DNA of 64,000 nucleotides from Trichosporon coremiiforme (GCA_039545355.1 BCJJ01000042.1:37479-101478); one strand, 5' to 3'; numbered from the stretch's first letter, positions 35,024 through 45,759 are shown. Notes: a model not told the origin generated them from the sequence alone. Translations and numbers: made by a program.

Positions 35024-37355
35024 ATGGCTCCCACCCGTAACCTCAGCGCGACGGCCGCGAAGAAGTCCGACAGGCCGCTCTACGCCTCCCAGGACTCGAT
35101 TCCCCACCTCCCCGTCCCCCGCCTCGCCTCCACGCTCGCCAAGTACTCCGAGTCCATCCTCCCCTATCAGGACCGCGAGCAGTTCGCCGAGTCGTCCAAG
35201 AAGATCCGCGAGTTTGCCGAGTCCGACTTCGGCCATGAGCTCCAGAAGCGTCTCCAGGACCGCGCCGCCGAGAGGCCCTCGTGGATGTCCGAGTGGTGGA
35301 ACCACGACGCCTACATGGGCTACCGCGGCCGCATCGTCCCCGAGGTCAACTACTTCTACATCCACAAGAAGGGCGCCAACAAGGGCGCTTCGCAGACCGA
35401 GTGGGCGTCCCAGCTCGTCCGCGCCGTTGTCGAGTTCAAGGGTCTTGTTGACTCGTGAGTAACTTTCTTCTTTCCTCCCGAGAAACCGTCTCTTGTGATC
35501 TGTGATCTGCGATCTGTGCAGCTGCGTTTTCGTCGCAGCACATAGCAGCAAGGAGCCGAGCGGTGTGCGCCGCTTGGTGGGTAGAGGCGAGCACATACTG
35601 GAACACGCAATTCCTCGGGGAATGTGATTGCTCCGATTCGTCAGCCGCGCCCCCGCAGTGCCCAGTGATGTCAACGACGCCGCACATTCTGCATGCTGCG
35701 GGGCTCGGTGGGACATGACCCTCGCTCGCTACCTGGCTGGTTACCGGGTAAATTTCTGCCCGCCGGCCCGCGTTTGAGATCTGTGTCACCCAGTCGAAAG
35801 TCGCGACAGTCCGCAATGTGGCGATCGCCGTCACGCGCTCGGTTAACTGCGCTGCATCGCCAGCCGGCAAGCCACGGCGATCGGATTGATTGTTCCTAGT
35901 TTACGTCGCGGAGACGTCCTATTCAGCTCGAATGATGAGAAGCATAGCTGACAATGCAGCGAGAAGCTTGAGCCCGAGAAGGGCAAGGCTGGCCCCCTCT
36001 GCATGGCCTCCTACAAGTACCTGTTCAACGCTACTCGTATCCCCACCCCTGGCGCCGACGTCCCCAAGGCCTTCGACAAGAACCTGAACCACATCGTCGT
36101 CCTCCGCAACAACCGCTACTTCAAGATTGAGGTAGCCGGCCGCTCGGCTTCCGAGATCTCCAAGGCCATGGAGGAGGTCAAGCAGATCGCTGACAAGTCT
36201 GCTGGTCTCCCCATCGGTGCCCTTACCGCCGACAACCGTGACGTCTGGCAGCAGGCCCGCGACCACATCCTGTCGATCTCGGACAAGAACAAGAAGGCGA
36301 TCGAGACCATCGACTCGTCCATCCTCCTCGTCTGTCTCGACAGCGTCAAGGCTACCAACGACACTGAGCGCGCCTGGGAGTATTGGGCCGGTGGCCTCAC
36401 CCAGTCGCCCGAGGGCAAGGGTCAGAACCGTTGGTTCGACAAGCACGAGATCATCGTCGACTCCGAGGCCAACTCTGGCTTCAACGGCGAGCACTCTATG
36501 CTCGATGGTACCCCCACCCTCCGTCTCAACGAGTTCATCCTCGCTTCGCTCGACAAGGGTGTCATCCCTCTCGAGCTCCCCGAGAACGAGCGCGCCAAGG
36601 GCGAGCTCAAGCCTGAGGAGATCACCTTCGACCTCGACCAGAAGGCCAAGGACGACATCACCAAGTCGCAGAAGGGCTTCGGCGAGGAGATGGCCAAGCA
36701 GGACCTGACCATGGTCACCTTCACCGGCTACGGCAAGAGCCTCATCAAGCAGTTCAAGGTCTCGCCCGACGCCTGGGCTCAGATCGTCAAGCAGCTCGCC
36801 TTCTACCGCCTCAAGGGCCGACCCGGTACCTGCTACGAGTCTTGCCAGACCCGCAAGTTCCTTCTCGGCCGTACCGAGGTCATCCGCACTGTGTCTAACG
36901 AGCTCCGTGCCTTCCTCGAGGCCATGACCGACCCCAAGTGCTCCGACGAGAAGCGCGCCAAGCTCTTCCGCGCCGCCTGCGCCCGTCACTCGCAGTACTC
37001 TGCCTGGGCTGCCAACGCCCAGGGTGTCGACCGTCACCTGTACGGCCTCAAGAAGCTCATCAAGGACGGTGAGGAGGTCCCCGCCATGTTCCAGGACCCG
37101 ATCTTCGCCAAGTCATCCCACTGGGAGCTCTCCACCTCGCAGCTCACGTCGAAGTATCTCGACGGCTGGGGATACGGAGAGGTCGTCGCTGATGGCTACG
37201 GTATGTCGTACGCCATCCACGACGGCAAGCTCTGCTGGGGTATCACGACCCTCAACGGTGACGCCAAGGAGATGGCTCAGGCCCTCCAGGACGCCGCTGA
37301 GGAGCTCAAGGGTGTCATGACCCGCGCCGCCGAGCAGGAGAAGGGCAAGCTCTAA
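35024..37355 (+). CDS. Carnitine O-acetyltransferase
   Basis: Moves acetyl groups between CoA and carnitine so that acetyl units can cross organelle membranes; 608 aa from the ATG at 35024. Exons 35024-35454 and 35960-37355; the 505-nt intron has GTGAGT and CTGACAATGCAG ends and joins VDS to EKLEPEKGKAGPLCMASYKY. The catalytic His is in NGEHSMLDGTP (His322). Other landmarks are RPGTCYESCQTRKF and DGYGMSYAIHDGKL. The protein ends in GKL, which fits the loose PTS1 peroxisomal pattern. An in-frame upstream ATG at 34904 adds 40 residues starting MLRLTTKRLGVTVTR, a basic amphipathic sequence like a mitochondrial presequence. Dual targeting by two starts is inferred and is known for fungal CAT2. 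Confidence 0.95.
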
Positions 37356-38372
37356 GTAGTAGCTGCGGAAGTCGTAGGCAGGAGAAGCGGTGGAAGAGTC
37401 AGCAGACCAGGATCAGCAGTCTCTCATTGTCATCAATAGTTAAAATTAGTCTTTCATTTCCCACTCCGCAGCCCGTAGAGGTTTAGACAAATCATGATAT
37501 CATGTACGGTGTTTCTTGACAGCGCGGGGCCGGCAACTAACGCAGCAAGGCGTCGGCATCCGGGAAGCTATCAGTCAAGGTGACAGCAAGCGGGGCTCGC
37601 CGCTGCATGCCCGGCTGTGTTAGAGAAGGCGCGGGACGCAAATTCCAGCACTGCTTACCCTGCGCTTTACCCTATCATCCGCACGTTTCCAAAGCCGGGG
37701 CTGAATTGCAGTCCCCCACCGGGCCCAATACAAATACGAAGCATGGTAAGCATAACCCAGTGGGTCTGTAGATACCAAGCCTCAAGCCCGGGTCGGGACT
37801 GTGTGTGCGGAGGCATCGTAGACCACGCTGGAGGTGACGCAAAGCGTTTCAAGAGCAGCAGCGAACGACCGGAACTGTGCAAGAGCGAATCTCGGACCAC
37901 GCTAGCCTAGTAGAGCCTGCGCGGTAAACTTCAAGGCGGTGTTATCAGCTGATCGCGCAAGCCCGATGCCCGCTTGGCTCGGCTGGATCAAGGCTACTGA
38001 ATACGCCCCTCGCCGCACAGCCTTATTTTCGCTATGACCTCACGTTCCTTGCGTCCTCGCCGCCGCCGCGCGCCCTTTGTGCATGCATCCCTTGCATCTG
38101 TTATTCTGTCCACGGCGTACACATCCTCTACTCTTCACATCCTCCCATCAACAGTAGCGACGAGTTTGAGCGACAACATCGGGTCGATTTTCCCTGCCCA
38201 CGCCCATTCCGGCCCGCCAGTCACCCTTCCGAACAGGCAATCGAGAAGCAAAAGTACTGAACGCCCAGCGCCCTCTGGCGTGTCAACAGCTCAGCTCAGC
38301 CTTAACAACTTTCCATCCTTCCTATCTTTCTGACTCCTAGTATCCGAGACCATCCAGCTCGACTACGAACCA
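37356..38372. other. Intergenic region
   Basis: About 1 kb. The first 100 bases look like 3' UTR (TAAAATTAG). The last 330 contain a C/T-rich leader for the next gene. A 99-codon frame at 38034-38333 precedes it but has no start support or domain, so I treat it as leader. Confidence 0.5.
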
Positions 38373-40766
38373 ATGGCGATGCTTTATGCGCAACCACCGT
38401 CACCGCCGAGTCCACGGAGCCCGGCACCCCAGTCTCACCCCACGCGCCCGGCGTCCTTAGCCTCCTCCATCGAGGAAGATGATCTCTATGTGTCGCCTAA
38501 GGCGTCTCCGCCGTATGAGGCTCCGCACGCGCAGCCTGTCCCGCATGCCCCGCCCTCTCAACCGGCATCCAGCACGATGAGCAACGATCACGCGACGCGG
38601 TACTCGAACACGCTGTCCGGTGACTTCTCCGCGCTAAGCGACTACAACACCTGGTCGGCGGCCATGAACGCGGCACCCGCTGACCCCGGAGCCATGGCGG
38701 CGAGGAAGGCAAGCGAGACTTCCAACGGCAGCGCAGGAAGCAAGCGCAGCCTGCCCCAGCCGCCGCGCTCGGGTTCGACTGAGACGGCGACAACAACGGC
38801 AACCGCAGCGACGACGCTGCCTCGCAAGAACTCTCTCCAACCGACGCTGTCGCAGCGCTACCAGCAGCTTAAGGAGCGCAGTGCAGCCAGCGCGGCGAGG
38901 AGGGCAAGCCAGTCCTCGGACGGGCACACGTTCACGACTTCGTGGGAGCGAAGGGAGAGCGAGAGGAGCGACGAGCTCCAGTCATCTGTTGGATACGGGC
39001 GCCTGCCTGCGCTCGAAGATGTTCACGCCCAGCAGCAGCAGCGTTGCATCGTCTCATCCCCCGAACCGGTGCACCCGCCCTTCGCATACGAAAGGCAGTA
39101 CTCACACCCTCCGCCCCCACCGCCTCCGGCCGCCCACGACCAGGCTCCGCCTTTCCAAAGCGCTGACAGGCAAGGTTCCCTTCCTCCCATTCCTCCTATT
39201 CCTCTTTCCAGCGGACCGAGTGAAGTTTCACCTCAGCACTCCCCCACGCGCCGCGACAGCCTTCCACCCATCCCCTCCGAGTCGCCGCAGACGCCGCAGC
39301 GCCGCGCTTCCAACGCTCTCCCGCCCATCCCCTCTGGAACAGCACCGACATCACCAGCTTCTCCAGCCCGTCGCCGGCCTAGCGTGCCCCGATCTAACGG
39401 AGACAACGCCAACGGAGGACTAAGGGACTTCATGCCGTACGCATCGGTGTACGGCGGCGTCGATGGCGAGGACGACCCTGCCGCCAGCACCAACAGGAGG
39501 AATACGCTTCCGCCCCTTCCGAGCCCGCCGAAGGAGCTGTCGCAGGAGCCCAAGAGCCAGGCGCAGTTATACGCGCAGCAGCAGATGGCGCAGCAGAGGC
39601 AACTGGCTGAGGAGCGCCGTCGGCAAGACGAGGCACGCCTGCAGCAACATCAGGCCCAGCAACAGCAGGCGCAACAGCAGCAGGCTCAGCTGCAGCAGGC
39701 TAAGCAGCAGCAACTCCAGCAGCAGCAAGCCCAGCAGCAGCGCGCACCGCAGCCTCCGCAGCCGCTCAGAAGCCCCGTCTACGACAGCGACAAGGACCAG
39801 CCTCCGCTCCCTTCGCCTCGTCACGCACCGCCTTCCGGTCCGCCCACGCCTGGTCCTCCATCTGCTTTCGCTGCACCGCACCCTCCCCTTCAGCCCGGCC
39901 AGTCGAACTCGCTCCCTGTCCGCCGCACGACACTCGGTCACGGCAACGAGTCTTACGCTGCCCAACAGCAGCCCGGTCTCGCTCATGCGCAAACCGTTCG
40001 CGCTCCTCGATCGTACGCGGCAAACCTTGAGCGCCCGCCTGCGACGCCGCAGCCGGTCGGCACGCCGCAGCGCACTCGCCCCCTGCATCCCGAGTTCACG
40101 CACGGCGACCTGACCATCCAAGTCTCGTCGCCTAGACCGACCGACTTCCTCGTCAGCTACACTATCATGACCACCGCCTCCGGTCTCATCGCTTCCACAC
40201 TTGCCCAGTTCCCGGCCGGAAAGCAACCCCGCGTGGCTATCAGCGAGAGCGTGCCCGAGGCGCGTCTCTTACTCTCTGCGCTGAACTACGGCAACATCAA
40301 CCATTCCTCTCTCGCCGTGGCGGAGCGCGACCCCCTCGGCGTGACCGAGTATCTGACCCTGCTCCGACTGTACAGGAAGTATCAAGTTAGCGCCTTCTTC
40401 ACCGACGTGCTGCAGTACCAGATCAACCAGCGTGCCGTCGAGCTCTCGCAGTTCCTGACCCGTCGCGACCGTCCCCTGACGCTGGACGTGATCCGCCTCG
40501 CTGTCGAGAGCAAGAGCGCGAGGCTCTGGGACATGCTGAACAAGTACTCGGGATACTGGTTTGAGGCACTTTCGCCTGGGCGTCTTTCGGCCGAGGAGAA
40601 GGATAGGCTCGGCAAGACGGGCTTGGAGGTACTGGTTGCGTGGAACGCGCTCAGGCTTGGATGCGGCGATCGCCCTGACGGAGTCAAGGTTGGATACGAG
40701 GGAGGAAGGGTGTGCATCTGGAGAGTCAAGGATGAGAAGAGGAAGTTCTTCCCCTGTGCTGCATGA
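38373..40766 (+). CDS. Gln/Pro-rich protein with BTB-like C-terminal domain
   Basis: Single-exon frame of 797 aa starting MAMLYAQPP. The first 580 residues are low-complexity: Pro/Ser-rich tracts, repeated SLPPIP motifs that could bind SH3 or WW domains, and a Gln-rich coiled stretch (about residues 400-460) encoded by mixed CAG/CAA. The last 220 residues look folded: FTHGDLTIQVSSPRPTDFLVSYTIMTTASGLIASTL, then LTLLRLYRKYQVSAFFTDVL and helices to the end. The order of a strand-rich start and a KYQV helix resembles fungal BTB/POZ-like proteins. The assignment is by pattern only. No membrane segments. The stop codon is followed at once by an intron-like unit (see 40767). Confidence 0.8.
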   Translation: MAMLYAQPPSPPSPRSPAPQSHPTRPASLASSIEEDDLYVSPKASPPYEAPHAQPVPHAPPSQPASSTMSNDHATRYSNTLSGDFSALSDYNTWSAAMNAAPADPGAMAARKASETSNGSAGSKRSLPQPPRSGSTETATTTATAATTLPRKNSLQPTLSQRYQQLKERSAASAARRASQSSDGHTFTTSWERRESERSDELQSSVGYGRLPALEDVHAQQQQRCIVSSPEPVHPPFAYERQYSHPPPPPPPAAHDQAPPFQSADRQGSLPPIPPIPLSSGPSEVSPQHSPTRRDSLPPIPSESPQTPQRRASNALPPIPSGTAPTSPASPARRRPSVPRSNGDNANGGLRDFMPYASVYGGVDGEDDPAASTNRRNTLPPLPSPPKELSQEPKSQAQLYAQQQMAQQRQLAEERRRQDEARLQQHQAQQQQAQQQQAQLQQAKQQQLQQQQAQQQRAPQPPQPLRSPVYDSDKDQPPLPSPRHAPPSGPPTPGPPSAFAAPHPPLQPGQSNSLPVRRTTLGHGNESYAAQQQPGLAHAQTVRAPRSYAANLERPPATPQPVGTPQRTRPLHPEFTHGDLTIQVSSPRPTDFLVSYTIMTTASGLIASTLAQFPAGKQPRVAISESVPEARLLLSALNYGNINHSSLAVAERDPLGVTEYLTLLRLYRKYQVSAFFTDVLQYQINQRAVELSQFLTRRDRPLTLDVIRLAVESKSARLWDMLNKYSGYWFEALSPGRLSAEEKDRLGKTGLEVLVAWNALRLGCGDRPDGVKVGYEGGRVCIWRVKDEKRKFFPCAA

Positions 40767-41141
40767 GTATGTTGAAATTGAACGATCGGTAACTGATGAC
40801 AGGCAGTCGCTCGATACGCGCAAGGCCCTGTCGCCCGAAGCTGACTGGCAGGTGAGCAGATCTGTCGGGAGATAGGAGCATGAGGGAGAGGGTAAGCTGC
40901 TAGGTCCTTCCTCGAGCTGACCCGCAGGGGTAGGTAGTTTTATTCAATCAAGCATCGGGTGTATGTATGGCATTATCAGAGTTTGCTAGTTCGCACCACT
41001 TAAACTGACATCAGAATGGCTTGCTGCAGAAATCCAACTCACTCCTGAATTGACGTAGAGCCCGCGATGGGTTGAGAAGAGTGATTGCAATCGTGAACGA
41101 CGGCACTGACAAGCAGGCAGCGCTAGCTTAGTATAGCGACG
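40767..41141 (+). other. Stretch with four intron-like units
   Basis: Between the stop at 40766 and the next start lie four segments with donor-like and branch-acceptor ends: 40767-40802 (36 nt), 40892-40927 (36), 40981-41014 (34) and 41081-41116 (36). Donors are GTATGT, GTAAGC, GTTTGC and GTGATT. The pieces between them have stops in all frames or no start, so they would be untranslated exons: the 3' UTR of the 38373 gene, the 5' UTR of the 41142 gene, or both. Confidence 0.4.
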
Positions 41142-42219
41142 ATGCCGGGAGAAGGTAAGCCAGGGGTCTAGTACTGAGCTGACAGCAGACTTAAGCGCGG
41201 CTGACCCACCCAGCTCTACTCATGGCCAAGCAGAAAGGGCGAGCGAGTGTGAGTTGTCGCGATCCGGCGAAACTGACAAACAGGCAGTGCACAGCGTGGC
41301 TTCCTCGAACTTTGAGAGCGAGGCAGTTTACAGTAAGCTTTCTTGGGTGCTGTGATAGCGGATCGCAGAAACCGGGATCTCGTCTCTCGCGTATCTACTC
41401 CGGACACGCCCCTTCCTCTCTACTGGATAGAGTGTAGACGTCAATCGTCGAGAGCTGTGAGTTGCCTGCACCCGTTAACGAACTGACAAGCAGGACTCCT
41501 TGGTGCAGCTCAGTCGTCCAGCCCTCGCCAAAGGTGAGCTTCCGTTCCTCTGCAGGCATAGCTGACAGCAGTACCACACCTTCACAGCCTACACCCATGT
41601 CGTGGCTGTCAGAGTCAGCTCGCATCACTACCGATGGTCAGACTTGGTGCCAAGTTCCAGACTTTGAGTTGATTTATGACTCCGATGTAACTGACGAACA
41701 GGCTGGCCACATACTGCGCAGAGAGGCTTCTAGCATACTGGAAGCTGGACTTGGTCTATCGTCAGCTGACATCAGGCAGCAGGCAGGACGAGCTCAACAG
41801 AGCTCTCTGTCGTGGCAGCGCGCGCTCTACCGGTGTCGATCTCAATTCTGAATGCGAGAGGAGTGAGTTTGGCGAGCTCTCTGCGATAACTGACCAGCAG
41901 CCGACACACCACAGCGTCCTGCCGAGTGCTTGTAGTAAGCTAGTCTGACGAGGTTTTGAGCTAACAACAGACGCACAGAGTCTACCGCGCAAAGCTCTGA
42001 GCGATCACACTCGCCCGCCCGCCTTGCACTCACAGACAAGTTTCCGGGACTGTAAGTTGGCTGTCGCGGCCAGTACACAACTGATGAACGGATCGGTACA
42101 CCGTGGTTTCTAGTCCAGCAAGCTCTGGTGAGCTAATGTCGTTGCGCTCTAAGCCAACAGCCAACAGCAGACAGCTAGATCGTCTATCATGCATTCGATC
42201 AGAAGCAAACCGTTCTTAG
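41142..42219 (+). CDS. Micro-exon gene of unknown function
   Basis: No long open frame exists here, but canonical short introns can be removed to give a 199-aa protein. Exons: 41142-41154, 41189-41248, 41288-41332, 41494-41533, 41572-41667, 41702-41862, 41901-41931, 41971-42051, 42114-42127, 42161-42219. Introns: 34, 39, 161, 38, 34, 38, 39, 62 and 33 nt; most end CTGAC-NNN-CAG. An in-frame TAG at 41124 precedes the ATG. The protein starts MPGEDLSAADPPSS, is Ser/Thr/Pro-rich, and has one helical core (ATYCAERLLAYWKLDLVYRQ, about residues 86-105). No family is recognised. The middle exons agree in frame; the third intron and the last two exons are the least sure. One donor (GTTGAT at 41668) is non-consensus. 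A decaying gene is possible. Confidence 0.5.
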
Positions 42220-42429
42220 CAAACATCCTCTGGTCACCACCCTCAAGGTTGGTCGCCGCACAAACATGCCGACTCGGCATCCCAACCTTAGCGCGAAATT
42301 AGCGTCCCCGCCCCGTCCTCCACCAATCCACCATCTGCATTCCACCACCCTATCTCCACCCGTCCCTTCTCTCCTCCGTGCAACCTACCAATGCATGCAA
42401 AAGCGATGCACAAGGAGCCAAAAGAGAAG

Positions 42430-42501
42430 CTTCCTGTCGGAGAATCGAACTCCGATCTCCCGCGTGACAAGCGAGCATACTAGCCGTTATACGAACAGGA
42501 A
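42430..42501 (-). tRNA. tRNA-Asp(GTC), intronless
   Basis: Minus-strand cloverleaf of 72 nt: acceptor TTCCTGT/ACAGGAA, anticodon arm CTCGC-TTGTCAC-GCGGG with anticodon GTC, T arm CGGAG-TTCGATT-CTCCG and discriminator G. No intron, unlike the Asn and Val genes of this window. Confidence 0.95.
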
Positions 42502-42870
42502 GGAATAAACGCCTTGAAAGCGCTCGTCGGAGGCTCCCGGCGGCGCAGGTCTATCAATGTTGACCGCGAAAATTGCTCGTGCGGAGTTGTGAGACTGAGG
42601 AGGGGAAGCGCAGCGTTCTGAGCATCCTAGGGAGTTGCAGACGTATGGCGAGATGTCTGATTCTCAGCACTAACGGAGCGCAGACTGCCAACGGCGAGAC
42701 GCGGAGTCGGTTGGGTTCCTATGGGCCCAGGAGGAAGAGTTCCAGTCCAAACGTCTACCGCAAGCGGAGAGCAGAGCGATACATAAGCGACCAGCGCTAC
42801 GAGGTTACAGTCGGTGACGGAGTCAAACTGACCAGGGTATTAACTGGGTGAGCCACGGAAACGCGATCGC
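42502..42870. other. Spacer
   Basis: 369 bases between tRNA-Asp and the stop of the 42871-43689 gene. No gene or clear signal seen. Confidence 0.45.
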
Positions 42871-43689
42871 CTACCCCCTGTAGGGCGAGGAAGTCGGAGT
42901 AGGAAACGGAGCGCTGACCATCGAGCCAGGAGAAACAAAGAAAGGACGCTCAGCGAGGAGCATCTCCGTCTCCATCTCAATCCTGAGCACGAGTCCGGCA
43001 CGACTCCACTCCTTCCAGCTGGTGCGGGTCGTAGCGCACACGACAGCGTTGAGCTTCTGCCTGCTCTCGTCGGTGACCTCCTGAGTCTGGCCCGCGCCGT
43101 TCCTGCGACGGGCAATAGCGTCGAGGAAGTACTCGTAGAACATACCCTCGCCCGCATCCTGGATGGTGAGCCTCTCGTTCCACTCCTCGACCCCGACGAA
43201 CAGCCACATCGTCCCGTCCACGAGGCTGCTGGCCGCAATGAGGCGCACGAGCTCCGAAAGCGGGCTACGGGTATACAAGTTCTGCGGGTCGAAGTCGGCG
43301 TATCCCGCAAGATGGGGGAAGACGAAGAAGATGTGCGGCCTCAGAGTGGCAAAGTTGAGCTCGCTGAAGGAGAGCAAGGGACTGCGCCACATGAGAGCCT
43401 TGCGGCCCGGGTTGGGGCGGCCGGTGAACTCTTCGATGATGTGGACCACGGGGCGGGTCAGAGAGGCCAGGAGCAGGTACGTCCGGCGACGGTACATGGG
43501 GTGCTCGCCGCGGTGGCCCCAGATACGGTACAGCGACTGGTAACGCCGGTCGATTGCGTACCTCAGGCCACGAGAGCTGAGGCGCAATGCACGCAGCGTC
43601 TGAGGACTCGCGTACCGGATGATGCCGTCCACGATCTCGAGGTAGGTGCGGTGGTCGAGGATGGCGGTCCTCATGATGCGGACTGGCAT
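42871..43689 (-). CDS. F-box-like family protein, paralog 1
   Basis: Single-exon frame of 272 aa; a second Met at 43674 is an equally good start. The N-terminus (ILDHRTYLEIVDGIIRYA, then LRALRLSSRGLRYAIDRRY) is an F-box-like helical pattern: a hydrophobic helix, then L-R-L-S/T-x-R-x-(L/I/V)-(K/R). The middle has an HIIEEF strand; the C-terminal half carries LFVGVEEW, a motif seen in all intact copies nearby. F-box proteins link substrates to SCF ubiquitin ligases, but that role is inferred. It sits tail-to-head with paralog 2 (301 bases apart), both on the minus strand. Confidence 0.7.
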   Translation of the reverse strand: MPVRIMRTAILDHRTYLEIVDGIIRYASPQTLRALRLSSRGLRYAIDRRYQSLYRIWGHRGEHPMYRRRTYLLLASLTRPVVHIIEEFTGRPNPGRKALMWRSPLLSFSELNFATLRPHIFFVFPHLAGYADFDPQNLYTRSPLSELVRLIAASSLVDGTMWLFVGVEEWNERLTIQDAGEGMFYEYFLDAIARRRNGAGQTQEVTDESRQKLNAVVCATTRTSWKEWSRAGLVLRIEMETEMLLAERPFFVSPGSMVSAPFPTPTSSPYRG

Positions 43690-43990
43690 GAAGAGGGAGA
43701 AGAGAAAGGAGTAGTTGTTAGGACGAGAAGGCGAGTGGGGCAGTCTTAAGCAGGATGCAGTCAGGTCAGCTCTAGCGTGGTCAGGTCCTCAGCGTTAGGC
43801 GGTAGGTCAGTCTCGAGCTGGTGAACATGCTACATCTAGGTCTGCCACATACAGGATTGCCTACGGGACATGCCTCCGTTGGTGCGTAAGTGTGTGTTTG
43901 GGTGCGGCGGGTGTGCGACAGGTGCGTGTGCACGGAATGTGGACCGGGAGTGCGCGAGGCGAGCAGAGCTGCGTCGCGACGTATGTGTGT

Positions 43991-44737
43991 TCAGCAGTGC
44001 AGAGCCCTGCTCGCGTCGTCGAGCAAATGCACGATCTCTCCCCCAAGCGTGTGGACATACGTCTCCCTCCGGATCATGTCGACCTTGACGTCCCTAATCC
44101 TCTGCACCTGCGTCTGGTCCTGGCTATTCCTCCTCTTTTCATGGTTGCGGCGCCTGTACTGCACAGCGCGGACGAAGCAGTCCTTGAAGCTGCGGCTCTT
44201 CTCGCTTTGTACACTCTGGGGGGCGACACTTACCAGCGCATTCCACCCCTCCATCCCAACCACGACCCAGGGGTCGCCTTTCGTAGTGGCCCGCGCGACC
44301 ATCTTGACGAGCTTGCTAATGGGTGTGTCCCTGTAGAAGTCGCGGGACTGTATCTCGTACCGCCGAGTGAGGCTGGGGAGGATCAGGTACGGGTGTGCGC
44401 GGTAGATGCGCCAGTTGACGGCTGTCAGGGGACAGAGTGGTGCGAACCACGAGCGCCAGCGGGTGGGGCGAGCACGCCCATTCGGAGCGTAGATCTCGAT
44501 CACGCGCACGTCCGAGCGTTGCAGTCCGCCGAAGAGAAAGAACGTCCGCCGCCACGGCGTCAGTGTCGTTCGCGGGTGATCGACGAGGACCCACAGTGAC
44601 TGCGTGTGCGTGTCGATGTGGTGCTTGATGCCCCGACAGGTTAGACGCATTGTACGCAGAGAACGAGCCCCCTGCGTGAAGTACAGGATGCGCTCGATGA
44701 TGTGCGGGAACCGGTTGTAGTCGAGTACAGCCATCAT
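43991..44737 (-). CDS. F-box-like family protein, paralog 2
   Basis: 248 aa, starting at the double Met before AVLDYNRFPHIIERIL; the frame is open further up to 44806, but the paralogs begin here. The N-terminal box reads LRTMRLTCRGIKHHIDTH, matching paralogs 1 and 3. A strand DVRVIEIYAP corresponds to RILDLYKHHP in paralog 3. The VVVGMEGW motif lies in the C-terminal half, followed by an Arg/Lys-rich tail. Identity with the other copies is low except at these motifs, so the family is diverging quickly or is old. Confidence 0.7.
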   Translation of the reverse strand: MMAVLDYNRFPHIIERILYFTQGARSLRTMRLTCRGIKHHIDTHTQSLWVLVDHPRTTLTPWRRTFFLFGGLQRSDVRVIEIYAPNGRARPTRWRSWFAPLCPLTAVNWRIYRAHPYLILPSLTRRYEIQSRDFYRDTPISKLVKMVARATTKGDPWVVVGMEGWNALVSVAPQSVQSEKSRSFKDCFVRAVQYRRRNHEKRRNSQDQTQVQRIRDVKVDMIRRETYVHTLGGEIVHLLDDASRALHC

Positions 44738-45759
44738 GCTGCAGGCTGCGAGTATTTGAGGCTGCTGAAGAATGATGAAGGAAGAGCGATTGGAAAACTC
44801 GGACATGACCTGTTGTCAGCGACCAGATCATACGCCATGAGCCGGCTAGGTGCACAGAGTGGCGACGTATTTCCAAAGCTCATGAAAGCGTCGTCGCTGT
44901 GTGAAGCGGTGTGCTCTCCTCCACTCAGGAGCCCCAAGTAGCTTGGCGGGGGACTGGCGTCAGACTTCTGAACCTAGAGCCGCGGCGATGTGCCATGTTG
45001 ATAGCGATCCAACTCAATCGCGCCACCGAGAGACAAGTCGGCTTATCAACCGGACGCTGAAGTGCTGCCTACCCGCCGGACCAGTTACACAGAGCGAACT
45101 TACAGTTGAGTGGTCAACGGCGTTGATGGCCGTCAGGTGCAGAGAGCAGTCACTCGTAATGATGAGGGAGAAGCATTGTTTGTGTTGTTGTTCTGGTGAC
45201 CGACACGCACCTTGTGCCAGACGCCAGACGTAATCGCCGCCCCTTCATCATCTGCCTCACGGTCTCGGCCCGGTCGGTAGTTCAGGCACTCAAGACGCCC
45301 GGGAAGGACTTAGCACGAGATCAACAATGGAGCGAGAAGTTGTCATGATCGTTTCGTTCGGTAGAAGTGGGTTACTTCTCGACTCTCGACATCTGTCGTC
45401 TGCGATGCGATGCGATCTCGGCGGCAACTACTCGACCTCGTCCACACATTACACCGCCTTGATGAATACGACACCGCATATCGATAGCCGATCAGGTCCC
45501 GGGTTCGATCCTCGTCTTGGGTCAATGCACTGCGGATCCGTTCTTGACACCTCCTCATCGTGCACCTTCGTCGCAACTTCGACATTCTAGACGTGAGTGC
45601 GGGCTCCATAGGGTGCGAAAGACTCACAGCAGCCAAGAAGACTGAGCAAACCTTGATACCCGTCACGTGTCGGAATTACCCGAGATAGGAGCCAAGTCAT
45701 CTACACCCAGCGCCAGCGCCGCGAGCGCGCAGAGCAGGCGCACGGGTCCAGCAGCTAGT
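44738..45759. other. Intergenic region
   Basis: About 1 kb between divergent paralogs 2 and 4. The N-terminal box of the plus-strand gene should lie near its end but is not clearly readable in any frame. No other feature is supported. Confidence 0.45.

Noticed and set aside
35919..37037. 372-codon open frame antisense to carnitine acetyltransferase
   Set aside because: Leu/Val/Gly/Glu-rich mirror of a GC-biased coding strand; the sense strand has full family motifs.
41333..41561. Alternative 22-28 nt introns that would keep the exon at 41369-41456 in the micro-exon gene
   Set aside because: They lack a CTRAC branch site and are shorter than any coding-proven intron here; a single 161-nt intron from GTAAGC to CTGACAAGCAG fits the frame better, though alternative exon use cannot be excluded.
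45491..45525. B-box-like GGTTCGATCC on the plus strand
   Set aside because: The T stem does not pair and no acceptor or anticodon arm is found upstream.
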